Assembly: GCA_031546715.1 (NCBI GenBank)
Contig: JAVBKA010000038.1
Coordinates: 1 to 11,930, forward strand
From: JAVBKA01 sp031546715
GTDB lineage: Bacteria; Bacillota; Clostridia; Oscillospirales; UBA929
DNA length: 11,930 nt
Direction: 5' to 3'
Made by a program: the position numbers and the translations under genes. This document shows positions 1-6,795 of this stretch, one piece after another. The notes beneath the pieces are model-generated. The model made no database searches, was not told the DNA's origin, and saw only the letters and a list, made by a program, of their open reading frames with translations. Position 1 is the first letter of the stretch; every line of letters begins with the position of its first letter.

Positions 1-347
1 TACGCTTTAAGAGCATAATGGGTGTGGAAATTCCCATCGTCACCGACCCTGACGATGATGTGGAAATTGACATGCCATACGGTGTCGGTCTGACTAACTC
101 ATATTTAGACGAAGCCCGTCGTCGCTTTATTAAAGTTAAAAAGCTAACCAGAGAGCTTGCCGAGGTTGAAATTTCCATTTACAGATTGGCTGTTTCCATT
201 AAAAAGGCACAAAAACGCGCTAACGCCTTGCAGAATATCATAATTCCTGATTTTTCTAGCAAAATTAAGTTTATTCAAGAGGCTTTGGAAGAAAAAGAAC
301 GCGAAGAATTTGTACGGCTAAAAGTCATAAAAGCACAAAAAATGTAA
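1..347 (+). CDS. atpD: V-type (A/V-type) ATP synthase subunit D, C-terminal part
   Basis: This is the 3' part of a gene that enters from the left edge; the frame is open from base 3, and the ATG at 18 is internal because the residues before it (RFKSI) read on without a stop. About 114 residues are visible, roughly half of the usual ~205-220 for the family. Subunit D forms the central rotor stalk that links the catalytic A/B head to the membrane ring of proton- or sodium-translocating V-type ATPases. The visible part has the features of its C-terminal half: a GVEIP strand, then long charged helices with RRRFIKVKKL, the KRANALQNIIIP segment and the EEKEREEFVRLKVIK end, which match the family's antiparallel coiled coil. 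Subunit D is normally late in a V-ATPase operon, which fits the terminator just downstream. The gene is also called ntpD in some bacteria. Confidence 0.9.
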   Translation, partial: RFKSIMGVEIPIVTDPDDDVEIDMPYGVGLTNSYLDEARRRFIKVKKLTRELAEVEISIYRLAVSIKKAQKRANALQNIIIPDFSSKIKFIQEALEEKEREEFVRLKVIKAQKM

Positions 348-360
348 TATTTTTCTGAAT

Positions 361-404
361 AATTATACGAAGCTCCGCTCATAATATGAACGGAGCTTTA
401 ATTA
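361..404 (+). terminator. Probable intrinsic terminator after the V-ATPase gene
   Basis: The arms AAGCTCCG (370-377) and CGGAGCTT (391-398) form an 8-bp stem around a 13-base loop. The flanking AATTA (361-365) and TAATT (399-403) can lengthen the pairing. The tail is AT-rich (TAATTATTGTATTT) rather than a clean U run, so it is weaker than the terminator at 728-764. It lies 22 bases after the subunit D stop codon. Confidence 0.65.
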
Positions 405-497
405 TTGTATTTATGATGTCAATGATTGATACCATTAGCAAAATACTGCTATCTGCCTATGACGTTTTTATTGGCAGAAGGCAGTGTAAATTATCGT

Positions 498-503
498 AGG
501 AGG
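498..503 (+). promoter_or_regulatory. Ribosome binding site that sets the DUF378 gene start
   Basis: A perfect AGGAGG sits 9 bases before the GTG at 513. No comparable site precedes the in-frame ATG at 426, so the site decides in favour of the GTG start. Confidence 0.85.
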
Positions 504-512
504 ATATTCTTC

Positions 513-716
513 GTGGATAGAGTTGCTTTAATATTAGTTATAATCGGTGCTCTTAACTGGGGCTGCATGGGAATTTTCAATTTTAACTTTGTAGCATGGG
601 CATTCGGTGGAGATGCTATGGCTGTCAGCCGCGTAATCTACACGCTTGTGGGCTTAGCGGGAATATGGTGCGTGTCACTGTTGTTCCGTCAACGTGAGCA
701 TATTGAGGATACCTAA
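513..716 (+). CDS. DUF378 family small membrane protein
   Basis: This encodes a 67-residue, very hydrophobic protein. It starts with GTG at 513, behind a perfect AGGAGG, and not at the in-frame ATG at 426, which would add a non-conserved 29-residue leader without a binding site. The sequence fits the DUF378 family: a first membrane helix containing LVIIGALNWG (about residues 5-20), a short FNFNFVAWAFGG linker, and a second helix SRVIYTLVGLAGIWCVSLLF (about 39-58), followed by a charged tail. Family members are 60-80 residues long with two predicted helices and no established function. The gene stands alone between two terminators. The family assignment is confident; the biochemical role is unknown. 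Confidence 0.85.
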   Translation: MDRVALILVIIGALNWGCMGIFNFNFVAWAFGGDAMAVSRVIYTLVGLAGIWCVSLLFRQREHIEDT

Positions 717-727
717 GTAAACACCAT

Positions 728-764
728 TTATGAGAGAGCCTTAGGGCTCTCTCATAATAATTTT
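728..764 (+). terminator. Strong rho-independent terminator
   Basis: The arms TTATGAGAGAGCC (728-740) and GGCTCTCTCATAA (745-757) form a perfect 13-bp stem with a TTAG loop, followed by TAATTTTTT. It ends the DUF378 transcript. On the other strand the hairpin could also block transcripts of the converging repair gene, but it has no U run in that direction. Confidence 0.92.
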
Positions 765-783
765 TTGCAAACTTCAAAAATAA

Positions 784-1470
784 CTATTTTTTCTTCTTGC
801 GACCTTCTCTTAGTCGAATTCCAGCCGCAATCCACTCTGGGGCATATGATGAGGTACATCCTTTTGGTACCTTCTCTTCCTTAAGTCTTCCGAGACTCTC
901 CCCAATTGCTATACAGCGGTCAGTATAATCGCCGTACTTAATTCCAATCTCGCAGAGAACACGATTCGCCGCTGCTTGGGTATAGTTGGTCATGCCCTTA
1001 AGATTTTTTTCAATAATATCCAATAATTCATTAAAGTAGTCGTAGTTTTTCTTTGAGAGTACTTTAATTAAGATGACATTCCAGTAAACTCGCCCTAAAA
1101 GGTCGGAATTTTCGCTTTTGAGTATTTTTTGTATTTCATCAACATAAGGAGAATCACAAACGATGTTAAATGTAAATTCGTCTAAAATCTTAACGTTTGT
1201 GGTTTCTCTGGTCATTGTAAGAATTTCGTCCATACTTAGCGCCTTTGCGTCAGCAATCATACATGCAAATAGCATAGCGTCGAAATTTTCAGATTTCCAG
1301 AGCTTGAAAGCTAAGTCATTGTTTAGCCCAATTTCTTTCGCAAGTCCGCGCAAGTCACCCATTTTGCAACCAAACTGATTCTCCCCCACCCCTTGCTTGG
1401 CGTTGACTTTTAACTGCGTTGGATTACTAAAATCTCGCAGTTTTTCATAAACTTCCTCATAGGTATACAT
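784..1470 (-). CDS. DNA alkylation repair family protein (AlkD-like, HEAT-repeat)
   Basis: This is a 228-residue protein, close to the length of Bacillus AlkD (about 237). ALK-type HEAT-repeat proteins bind alkylated DNA, and the active members are glycosylases for N3- or N7-alkylpurines. Typical family blocks are visible: FGCKMGDLRGLAKEIG (about residues 33-48), ELW-like helix KLWKSENFDAMLFACMIAD (57-74), GRVYWN (126-131), QAAANRVLCEIG (165-176) and the C-terminal VPKGCTSSYAPEWI (201-214). The tail is a run of lysines. The W-x-x-x-D region that carries the catalytic aspartate in AlkD appears as EFTFNIVCDSP (98-108) and is not an obvious match, so activity is uncertain. The ATG at 1470 has AGGAG 7 bases upstream. 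The gene is monocistronic and convergent with the DUF378 gene. Recognition of the family is firm; the precise substrate is not known. Confidence 0.82.
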   Translation of the reverse strand: MYTYEEVYEKLRDFSNPTQLKVNAKQGVGENQFGCKMGDLRGLAKEIGLNNDLAFKLWKSENFDAMLFACMIADAKALSMDEILTMTRETTNVKILDEFTFNIVCDSPYVDEIQKILKSENSDLLGRVYWNVILIKVLSKKNYDYFNELLDIIEKNLKGMTNYTQAAANRVLCEIGIKYGDYTDRCIAIGESLGRLKEEKVPKGCTSSYAPEWIAAGIRLREGRKKKK

Positions 1471-1564
1471 ACCACCACTCCTATTCTTCTGGTTTATTTA
1501 TATTTACAGCTTTAAACAGTCCGAGAATTCTAACCAAAAATCGCCCTGTCTGTCTATTGATAAT

Positions 1565-1593
1565 ATTAAAACATATTTTTAAGAATAATTCAA
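1565..1593 (-). promoter_or_regulatory. Candidate promoter of the alkylation repair gene
   Basis: Read on the minus strand, TTGAAT (1593-1588), a 17-base spacer and TTTAAT (1570-1565) with a preceding TGT (extended -10 type) resemble a sigma-A promoter. It would give a leader of about 85 bases. A second candidate nearer the gene is TAGACA (1556-1551), an 18-base spacer and TAGAAT (1532-1527). Which of the two is used cannot be decided from sequence. Confidence 0.4.
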
Positions 1594-1621
1594 TAAACTT
1601 CTTGATAAAAGCAAATTATGA

Positions 1622-1650
1622 TTGAAATTTTAAACTTGATATGCTATAAT
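1622..1650 (+). promoter_or_regulatory. Sigma-A-like promoter of the receiver / receiver-HD-GYP operon
   Basis: TTGAAA (1622-1627), a 17-base spacer and a perfect TATAAT (1645-1650) preceded by TGC (extended -10) form an almost consensus housekeeping promoter. Transcription should begin near 1657, about 45 bases before the TTG start at 1703. It suggests substantial basal expression of the receiver operon. Confidence 0.78.
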
Positions 1651-1690
1651 AACTAAACAGTGGATATATGCGTCCTTCACTGACTGCACT

Positions 1691-1695
1691 GGAGG
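1691..1695 (+). promoter_or_regulatory. Ribosome binding site for the TTG-started receiver gene
   Basis: GGAGG ends 7 bases before the TTG at 1703, which supports the TTG as the true start of the receiver protein. The first in-frame ATG is well inside the receiver fold, after the DDE acidic pocket. Confidence 0.8.
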
Positions 1696-1702
1696 CTATA
1701 AT

Positions 1703-2101
1703 TTGAGTAAAGCGATATTATGCGTTGACGATGAGAAAATCATTGTAATGAGCCTAGTAGAACAGCTACGTGAACGGTTCGAGGATAGATATATATACGA
1801 AATGGCAATGTCAGGCGAAGAGGCATTAGAAATAATTGATGAGCTTGTCGAAGATTCTGTTTCCGTTATTCTTATTATTTCTGACTGGCTCATGCAGGGT
1901 ATGAAGGGCGACGAACTATTAATCCGAGTAAGCCAAAAATATCCTGGCACCTTGACGGTTATGCTTACGGGGCAGGCAACGCAGGAAGCAATTGAGCGCG
2001 TGCGTGATACTGTCGGGCTTAAAGCATACGTAACAAAGCCATGGGATAAAGAAAGCCTAATGAATCGAATCCAAGAGCTGCTTGAGCCCCTTGAGGCCTA
2101 A
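1703..2101 (+). CDS. Stand-alone CheY-like receiver (single-domain response regulator)
   Basis: This is a 132-residue protein made only of a receiver domain, with no output domain. The key residues are present: the acidic pair D9-D10 with E11 in LCVDDE, phospho-acceptor D61 in IISDWLM, T89 in MLTG, and K112 followed by P-W in TKPW. The usual M-P-G loop after the phospho-acceptor is MQG. Such proteins act in the cytoplasm as phosphate shuttles or sinks, or through protein contacts. It starts with TTG behind GGAGG, under a strong promoter, and is followed after 28 bases by a receiver-HD-GYP gene in the same operon. The two receivers share much sequence (ALEIID, GMKGDE, MLTG, KPWD), which points to tandem duplication. 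The likely phosphodonor is the only kinase in the window (6792-9125); that pairing is inferred from proximity. Confidence 0.9.
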   Translation: MSKAILCVDDEKIIVMSLVEQLRERFEDRYIYEMAMSGEEALEIIDELVEDSVSVILIISDWLMQGMKGDELLIRVSQKYPGTLTVMLTGQATQEAIERVRDTVGLKAYVTKPWDKESLMNRIQELLEPLEA

Positions 2102-2129
2102 GCTTAGTATAATGTGAGGTGGAGCAGTA

Positions 2130-3188
2130 GTGCCCAATGTAAGGTCTACTATTATATGCGTTGACGACGACAATTGGATGCTTAGCGTTTTAGCTGATCT
2201 CCTTGTCGAATGGTTAGGTTCTAACTATTGTGTGGAAAAAGCTTTGTCCGGTGCTGAGGCACTAGAAATTATTGATAACTGCTACGCCGAGGGTATGGAA
2301 GTTTCTCTTGTAATTTCAGACTATATAATGCCGGGTATGAAGGGTGACGAGGTCTTAACCAAGGTTAAGGCAAAAGACCCCGCTATTCGTCGAATAATGC
2401 TTACAGGTTACGCCGCCCTTGACGGCGTTATTAATGCTATAAATAATGCAGGTATCTATCGTTACCTTTCAAAGCCTTGGGATAACAAGGATATGATGTT
2501 GACTGTCCTTCAAGCTATCCGCAGTTACGAACAGGAAAAACGTTCTGAAAAGCTTACAAAAAGCTATGAGGATCTTTATAAGAAATTCGAAAGACTTGCA
2601 AATACCTTGCAGGTTCATTTGACCAGCTCGCTTTACACCTTAGCCGCCGCCGTTGAAACACGCGAGGCTGGCGAAAAAGGGCACAGTCTACGCGTTGCTA
2701 AATACGCCGCGCTACTTGGCAAAGCTTATGATTTGTCAGATGACGCGCTTAAAACCCTTGATACCATCGCTATTGTGCACGAAGTTGGCAAAATTGCTCT
2801 TTCTGACGACGAACTTCAATCTATTCGCAGCGTTGTCCCCTACGACCAACCTGAAATTATTAAGCGTCAAGCAGAGGGTGCAAGCGCAATACTTTCCGGA
2901 ATTAGCAACGCAGAAAAAATCAGACCTGCCGTTATGCTACATATGGAAAAGTATGACGGCACCGGTGTTTTTGGTGTTTCAGGCGCAAGTATTCCAATTG
3001 AAGCACGAATTATTAGCATCGCAAACTACTATGATGCTATGTATAACGGAAAAGAGTCCCCCGACGTTCAGCAAAAGCTGCTTGCTGAAATGGCTGGGTT
3101 ATGCGGAAAACTATTTGACGAAAAGCTGTTTGCAAAATTTAAGGAAGTTGTCACAGCCAACGGTTTTGCAAAAATTAGCGTTGAGTAA
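2130..3188 (+). CDS. Response regulator: receiver fused to a degenerate HD-GYP domain
   Basis: This 352-residue protein starts with GTG at 2130, behind GGTGGAG. Residues 1-130 form a receiver with acidic D12-D13-D14, phospho-acceptor D64 (VISDYIMPG), T92 and K115 (SKPW). A helical, charged linker (about 131-160, likely coiled coil) leads to an HD-GYP-like domain (about 165-345). HD-GYP domains hydrolyse c-di-GMP at a di- or tri-metal centre. Here the hallmark residues are mostly altered: H185 of the GHSxRV block is kept, but HDIGK is HEVGK (217-221), the mid-domain histidine is R246, HHE is HME (271-273), GYP is GVF (279-281), and the aspartate of ADxYDA is N299. Fold signatures such as EKYDGTG and IPIEARIISIA remain. 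Catalysis is therefore doubtful; a binding or docking role, gated by phosphorylation, is the likelier inference. It ends at a strong terminator. Confidence 0.9.
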   Translation: MPNVRSTIICVDDDNWMLSVLADLLVEWLGSNYCVEKALSGAEALEIIDNCYAEGMEVSLVISDYIMPGMKGDEVLTKVKAKDPAIRRIMLTGYAALDGVINAINNAGIYRYLSKPWDNKDMMLTVLQAIRSYEQEKRSEKLTKSYEDLYKKFERLANTLQVHLTSSLYTLAAAVETREAGEKGHSLRVAKYAALLGKAYDLSDDALKTLDTIAIVHEVGKIALSDDELQSIRSVVPYDQPEIIKRQAEGASAILSGISNAEKIRPAVMLHMEKYDGTGVFGVSGASIPIEARIISIANYYDAMYNGKESPDVQQKLLAEMAGLCGKLFDEKLFAKFKEVVTANGFAKISVE

Positions 3189-3222
3189 CAATTAGTACTC
3201 TTGCACTTTGTTCTGATTATTA

Positions 3223-3270
3223 TTTCAGCACATCTTCCAACATGGAAGGTGTGCTGAAAATTTTATTATT
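3223..3270 (+). terminator. Rho-independent terminator of the receiver operon
   Basis: The arms TTTCAGCACATCTTCC (3223-3238) and GGAAGGTGTGCTGAAA (3244-3259) form a 16-bp stem with one G-U pair and an AACAT loop, followed by ATTTTATTATT. It lies between convergent genes and may also slow transcripts of the minus-strand operon, although the U run is on the plus-strand side. Confidence 0.88.
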
Positions 3271-3278
3271 AGTCCGAC

Positions 3279-5300
3279 TTAAAGCGATTCCGTTTCCACT
3301 ACTGCACAAAATGCGTCTACGACAGCGGGGTCAAAATGAGTTCCGCTACGTTTCTGTATCTTTTCGACAATCCCTGGTGTAGTGGAGTTATTTAGATAGA
3401 ATTCTGCTATGGACAATATGCGCGAAAGAATCGGGATGTCCTCTCCTTTTATTCGTGAGGGGTAGCCAAATCCATCAAAACGCTCATGATGCGTCAAAAT
3501 TTCTTCCGAAATGCTCTTCAATTGCGGAGATGCGACAGCGATTCGGTGCGCCTTTAGAGGATGCTTGCGAACTTCTTCCCATTCCTCATTCGACAAATTT
3601 CCGAGGGTTTGCAACGTTTCCTTAGATAATCCTAACAAACCCAAGTCATGCATACTGGCAAGAAGCGGAATTCTATTCACATCCCCTACTCCAAGCTTTA
3701 TTGCAGTCTTTGTGCAAAGTTCAGCAAGGTCGTTTGAGAGTTGCGGGCTTGTAATTCCATGCAGCATTAGAGAGTTATTGAGGGTATTAAACACAAAGCC
3801 GTCTGCGCTGAGTTCCTTGCGCTTTACAGAAATTTCAGCCAGCAGACGATTAAGAAGTCCGTCAGTGTCCTGAATTGGTGCATACAGCACTTCCATCGCC
3901 CATGTAAAGTCAATAAAAAATCCTCTTCCCTCGTATTCCTTAACCACATCTCTTACGCGCTCAACGTATTCGCTGGCGGCAAGTTCGTCAGAAGATTTGA
4001 GAATCGCTAAAAACTCACCCTTGAACAAGTGTGCAGATACTCCTGCATTGTTTTGAGCAACTGCTTGCGCCATATACATAACCAGTTGGTCAATGTACTC
4101 AAATCCGAAAATGTCAAGCATTTGGCTCAGCCCGTTAATACTCAGCACCACACATGTAGTGGGAAACTCTAGCTGGTTCAGCTCCGACAGCTTAGCCGAC
4201 ACTGCTTGCCTGTTAAGCAGACCCGTCTGATAGTCGCTGGACGCTACTTGCTCAAGTTCATTCACAGAAAGGCGAATTGTTGTGATATTATTAAAAACCA
4301 ACAGCCTACCAACAAACTTATTTTTAGAATCATAAAGACTTTTGTCGTTTAGTGAGAAATAATGTCCGTCGTTTCTTAAGAAAATTTCTGCGTCTTGATA
4401 GCCGTCATCACTGTTGCTGAACGTGATATCCGCAACGATTGGTAGCTTTTTCTGCAAAAAATCGTCTAGCAACAGAAGGTTAAACTCGCTGGGTCGAAGT
4501 TCAAAGGTCTCAATCGCACTTTTATTGGCATCAACAAGTCGCAAACAATTATCAAAAATCATAATTTGATTAACGATATCGCTCAACGCCATATTTCTAG
4601 CTGTTTGCAGCATCCCTTTCGGCTTGTACAGTATAAGTGCATAACATTGCAAAATTGACGCAAATGCCATTGAAAGCAGCGAAACATCGCCGTAATCATT
4701 ATAAACGCCCAGAATCGAAGAAATGCTTACTGCTATAATTATAAGGCTTGAGGATACTAAAATTGATGTCTGTCCTCTGTACAGCTTTGGTTTTTTATAG
4801 TAATTTATGAGAACAAATATTAAGCCTGCAAGCACTAAAGAATAACTGTATGCCGTGTGGAAGAAAAACCAAATGCCGTTTGACACGTTAACGTAGGTTA
4901 CGTTATTTACAGTAATTACACTAAGCTCCTGACGGAACAGATGGTGTAGTGGATTGGTCAAGGCTACTATGGTGGTCAACGCGGGAAACAAGTATAATGC
5001 TAGGCGGAATTTAGGCTTAATAAGGTGGTCATTTTCCGTAAATTTCATGTAAACCACAAGGGTTTGGGTCGATAACATAGGAATTCCCAAAAATTTCATC
5101 TCATGCAGATAAAGCTTTAGCGACCCATCTCTTACAATCAACGAGGCTATGAAAAATATAACGCCTATTCCCAAAAGTAACAACGCCCAAAAAAGCTCCG
5201 TTGCGGCTGGCTTGCTTTTGTACTTTAAGGACAGACAGAGGGAGACAATTGTAAACAGAAACATTATCAGCGTTACAACTAAATAACTTGAAAACTGCAT
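3279..5300 (-). CDS. 7TM sensor with PAS, degenerate GGDEF and HD-GYP domains
   Basis: The start at 5300 gives 673 residues; it has GGGAGG six bases upstream and lies one base after the previous stop, so the in-frame ATG at 5327 is less likely. Residues 1-225 contain about seven membrane helices of the histidine-kinase-type 7TM sensor, including LHEMKFLGIP and NPLHHLF. A PAS-like region follows (about 240-345). The GGDEF domain (about 350-500) keeps DYQTGLLNR but has FKGEF (426-430) in place of GGDEF, so cyclase activity is not expected. The C-terminal HD-GYP domain (about 510-665) keeps HD (551-552), H580, HHERFDGFGYP (604-614) and IPILSRILSIA, but the first ligand histidine appears as L521, HDIGK is HDLGL, and the late aspartate is E633. 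It may be a weak phosphodiesterase or a c-di-GMP sensor. It is last in a three-gene operon and paralogous to the protein encoded just upstream. Confidence 0.9.
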   Translation of the reverse strand: MQFSSYLVVTLIMFLFTIVSLCLSLKYKSKPAATELFWALLLLGIGVIFFIASLIVRDGSLKLYLHEMKFLGIPMLSTQTLVVYMKFTENDHLIKPKFRLALYLFPALTTIVALTNPLHHLFRQELSVITVNNVTYVNVSNGIWFFFHTAYSYSLVLAGLIFVLINYYKKPKLYRGQTSILVSSSLIIIAVSISSILGVYNDYGDVSLLSMAFASILQCYALILYKPKGMLQTARNMALSDIVNQIMIFDNCLRLVDANKSAIETFELRPSEFNLLLLDDFLQKKLPIVADITFSNSDDGYQDAEIFLRNDGHYFSLNDKSLYDSKNKFVGRLLVFNNITTIRLSVNELEQVASSDYQTGLLNRQAVSAKLSELNQLEFPTTCVVLSINGLSQMLDIFGFEYIDQLVMYMAQAVAQNNAGVSAHLFKGEFLAILKSSDELAASEYVERVRDVVKEYEGRGFFIDFTWAMEVLYAPIQDTDGLLNRLLAEISVKRKELSADGFVFNTLNNSLMLHGITSPQLSNDLAELCTKTAIKLGVGDVNRIPLLASMHDLGLLGLSKETLQTLGNLSNEEWEEVRKHPLKAHRIAVASPQLKSISEEILTHHERFDGFGYPSRIKGEDIPILSRILSIAEFYLNNSTTPGIVEKIQKRSGTHFDPAVVDAFCAVVETESL

Positions 5301-5301
5301 A

Positions 5302-6795
5302 CTATTCCTCCCATTCCAGCGCAACAATCTGATGCGATAATCTATCTCTAAATAGGTTTTCCAGAGCTAACTTCGAAGTTTTACTAATGTTTTCAGAAGG
5401 TGAAGACTTAATTGCGTACCCGCAGAAAATCGCAAGTTGCAGATTATTAGAGTCGAGGTAGTCGTTTAGTACCTCATGCAACCGCGATATGTATTCTTGA
5501 CAGCGTTGGTCGTCTGTTTGAGTAACCATTAGCCCAAATTGGTCGTATTCAAGCTGAAAAAGGCTGATGTTGTTCTCAAGTGTGGATTTTAGCAAATCAG
5601 AAATTCGCAGAATAATTTCGTCGCCTTCTGCAAAGCTGTTACTTAAGCTAAACCGCCTGATTCCATTGACGGCGAGATAAATTAAGCCTAACGGCAAATG
5701 CTCATCGCTTATAGACGTAATCTTTTTTTGATAAGCATATTTGTTTGGTAAATGCGTGAGCGGGTCATGATTGACCTGCTCAGAAAGCAGTCGCTCCCTT
5801 GTTTTGATTTCTGAGACATTATTGCATATCAGCACGGTGGCGGTCGTCACGTCATTTTCGTCCTTAACCTTGCGGCAGCTCATGGAAAAATCATGCTCCT
5901 TGTATTGTGTAGCTATTTCTTCTTGATTGCTTGCAAGGGCTTCTGTGTCCGCAATTTCCAGAGTACCTGTGACAAAATCTTCAAAGGTTTCTCCAGCTTC
6001 AATTGGAAAAATACTTTTTGCCGATAAATTAGTGTCGATTAACTTATCACTGTAGTCAAATAGCAAAATAGGGCTTCGCACCTCGTCAAAGGCGATGTTT
6101 CGGGCGGTTTGAATCATTCTCTTAGGCTTAAAAACTATCATTGCAAAATACTGAATACACACACTTATGCCAAACGCTATAAGTGTAGCATCACCAAAGT
6201 CATTAATAAATCCAAAAACAGAGAGAGCATTAACGAAAATTGTACTGAATGACGCTATCAGCATTAGAGATAACTGCTGCCTATACATTCTCGGCGACAA
6301 CATGACTTTTACCGTAACAAAAACTATAATGCATAGGTACAGCACATACACATACGCAATGTATGCATAAAACAGCCACCCTGATTTAGCCGCAATAAAA
6401 GTGCCCCAAGTGTTTTCCAAAACCCAGTACTCAGTTCTGAACCAGTGGTGCAAGCCGTTTGTCATTGCAGCCAATGCGGCGATTCCCGGAACAATTGAAA
6501 TTAAGATTATATTGCGGTTGGTAACGTACTTTCCCATATCAAAAAATGTAAGATATGTAGCGGCATAAAAAACCGAAAATAGTGCTATTCCAATAAATTT
6601 TAGCTCATGAATAAAGAATTTAATCTCTAAATCTGTTATCAGCAAAGACGCTCCGTAGGTTGACAGAGCTTCTAACACCAGAATAATTACAACAATGTAG
6701 TAATTTGCGCCCTTTTTTTGCTTTTTCCTCATTGTACTTAACAGAACGGCTGTTACTAGAATAACCAAACTAAATATTAAAATAAAATATCTCAT
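5302..6795 (-). CDS. 7TM sensor with PAS and degenerate GGDEF domain
   Basis: This encodes 497 residues: about seven membrane helices (1-225; note IHELKFIGIALF and TNGLHHWFR), a conserved junction VFKPKRMIQTARNIAF, a PAS-like region (about 238-330), and a GGDEF-type domain (about 335-495). The GGDEF domain has the entry motif HDPLTHLPNK (343-352), but the signature loop is EYDQF (416-420) and no RxxD inhibition site precedes it, so it is expected to be catalytically dead. It closely parallels the next gene in architecture and in junction residues but lacks the HD-GYP part. The ATG at 6795 overlaps the stop of the kinase gene (ATGA, 4 bases) with a GAGGGAG site, so translation is probably coupled. 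It probably senses a membrane or extracellular signal and passes it on by contact; this role is inferred. Confidence 0.9.
   Translation of the reverse strand: MRYFILIFSLVILVTAVLLSTMRKKQKKGANYYIVVIILVLEALSTYGASLLITDLEIKFFIHELKFIGIALFSVFYAATYLTFFDMGKYVTNRNIILISIVPGIAALAAMTNGLHHWFRTEYWVLENTWGTFIAAKSGWLFYAYIAYVYVLYLCIIVFVTVKVMLSPRMYRQQLSLMLIASFSTIFVNALSVFGFINDFGDATLIAFGISVCIQYFAMIVFKPKRMIQTARNIAFDEVRSPILLFDYSDKLIDTNLSAKSIFPIEAGETFEDFVTGTLEIADTEALASNQEEIATQYKEHDFSMSCRKVKDENDVTTATVLICNNVSEIKTRERLLSEQVNHDPLTHLPNKYAYQKKITSISDEHLPLGLIYLAVNGIRRFSLSNSFAEGDEIILRISDLLKSTLENNISLFQLEYDQFGLMVTQTDDQRCQEYISRLHEVLNDYLDSNNLQLAIFCGYAIKSSPSENISKTSKLALENLFRDRLSHQIVALEWEE
5307..5312 (-). promoter_or_regulatory. Ribosome binding site that sets the start at 5300
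   Basis: GGGAGG on the minus strand lies inside the last codons of the upstream gene and six bases before the ATG at 5300. This supports the shorter, 673-residue form of the downstream sensor and stop-start coupled translation. Confidence 0.75.

Noticed and set aside
452..478. TCTGCC / GGCAGA inverted repeat ahead of the DUF378 gene
   Set aside because: Only a 6-bp stem with a 15-base loop, and no partner signal; too weak to call a riboswitch or attenuator.
426..512. ATG at 426 as a longer start for the DUF378 protein
   Set aside because: The extra 29 residues are not like the family, and no ribosome binding site precedes it, while the GTG at 513 has a perfect AGGAGG nine bases upstream.
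2108..2113. TATAAT between the two receiver genes as an internal promoter
   Set aside because: The nearest TTGAGC and TTGAGG are 20 and 11 bases away, both poor spacings, so chance is the likelier explanation.
2653..3195. A 180-codon plus-strand open frame within the HD-GYP region
   Set aside because: It lies wholly in another frame of a well-supported gene, its translation has no recognisable features, and no ribosome binding site was seen.
5301..5327. ATG at 5327 as the start of the 7TM-PAS-GGDEF-HD-GYP gene
   Set aside because: It would overlap the previous gene by 26 bases without a binding site; the ATG at 5300 has GGGAGG at good spacing and begins directly at the first membrane helix.
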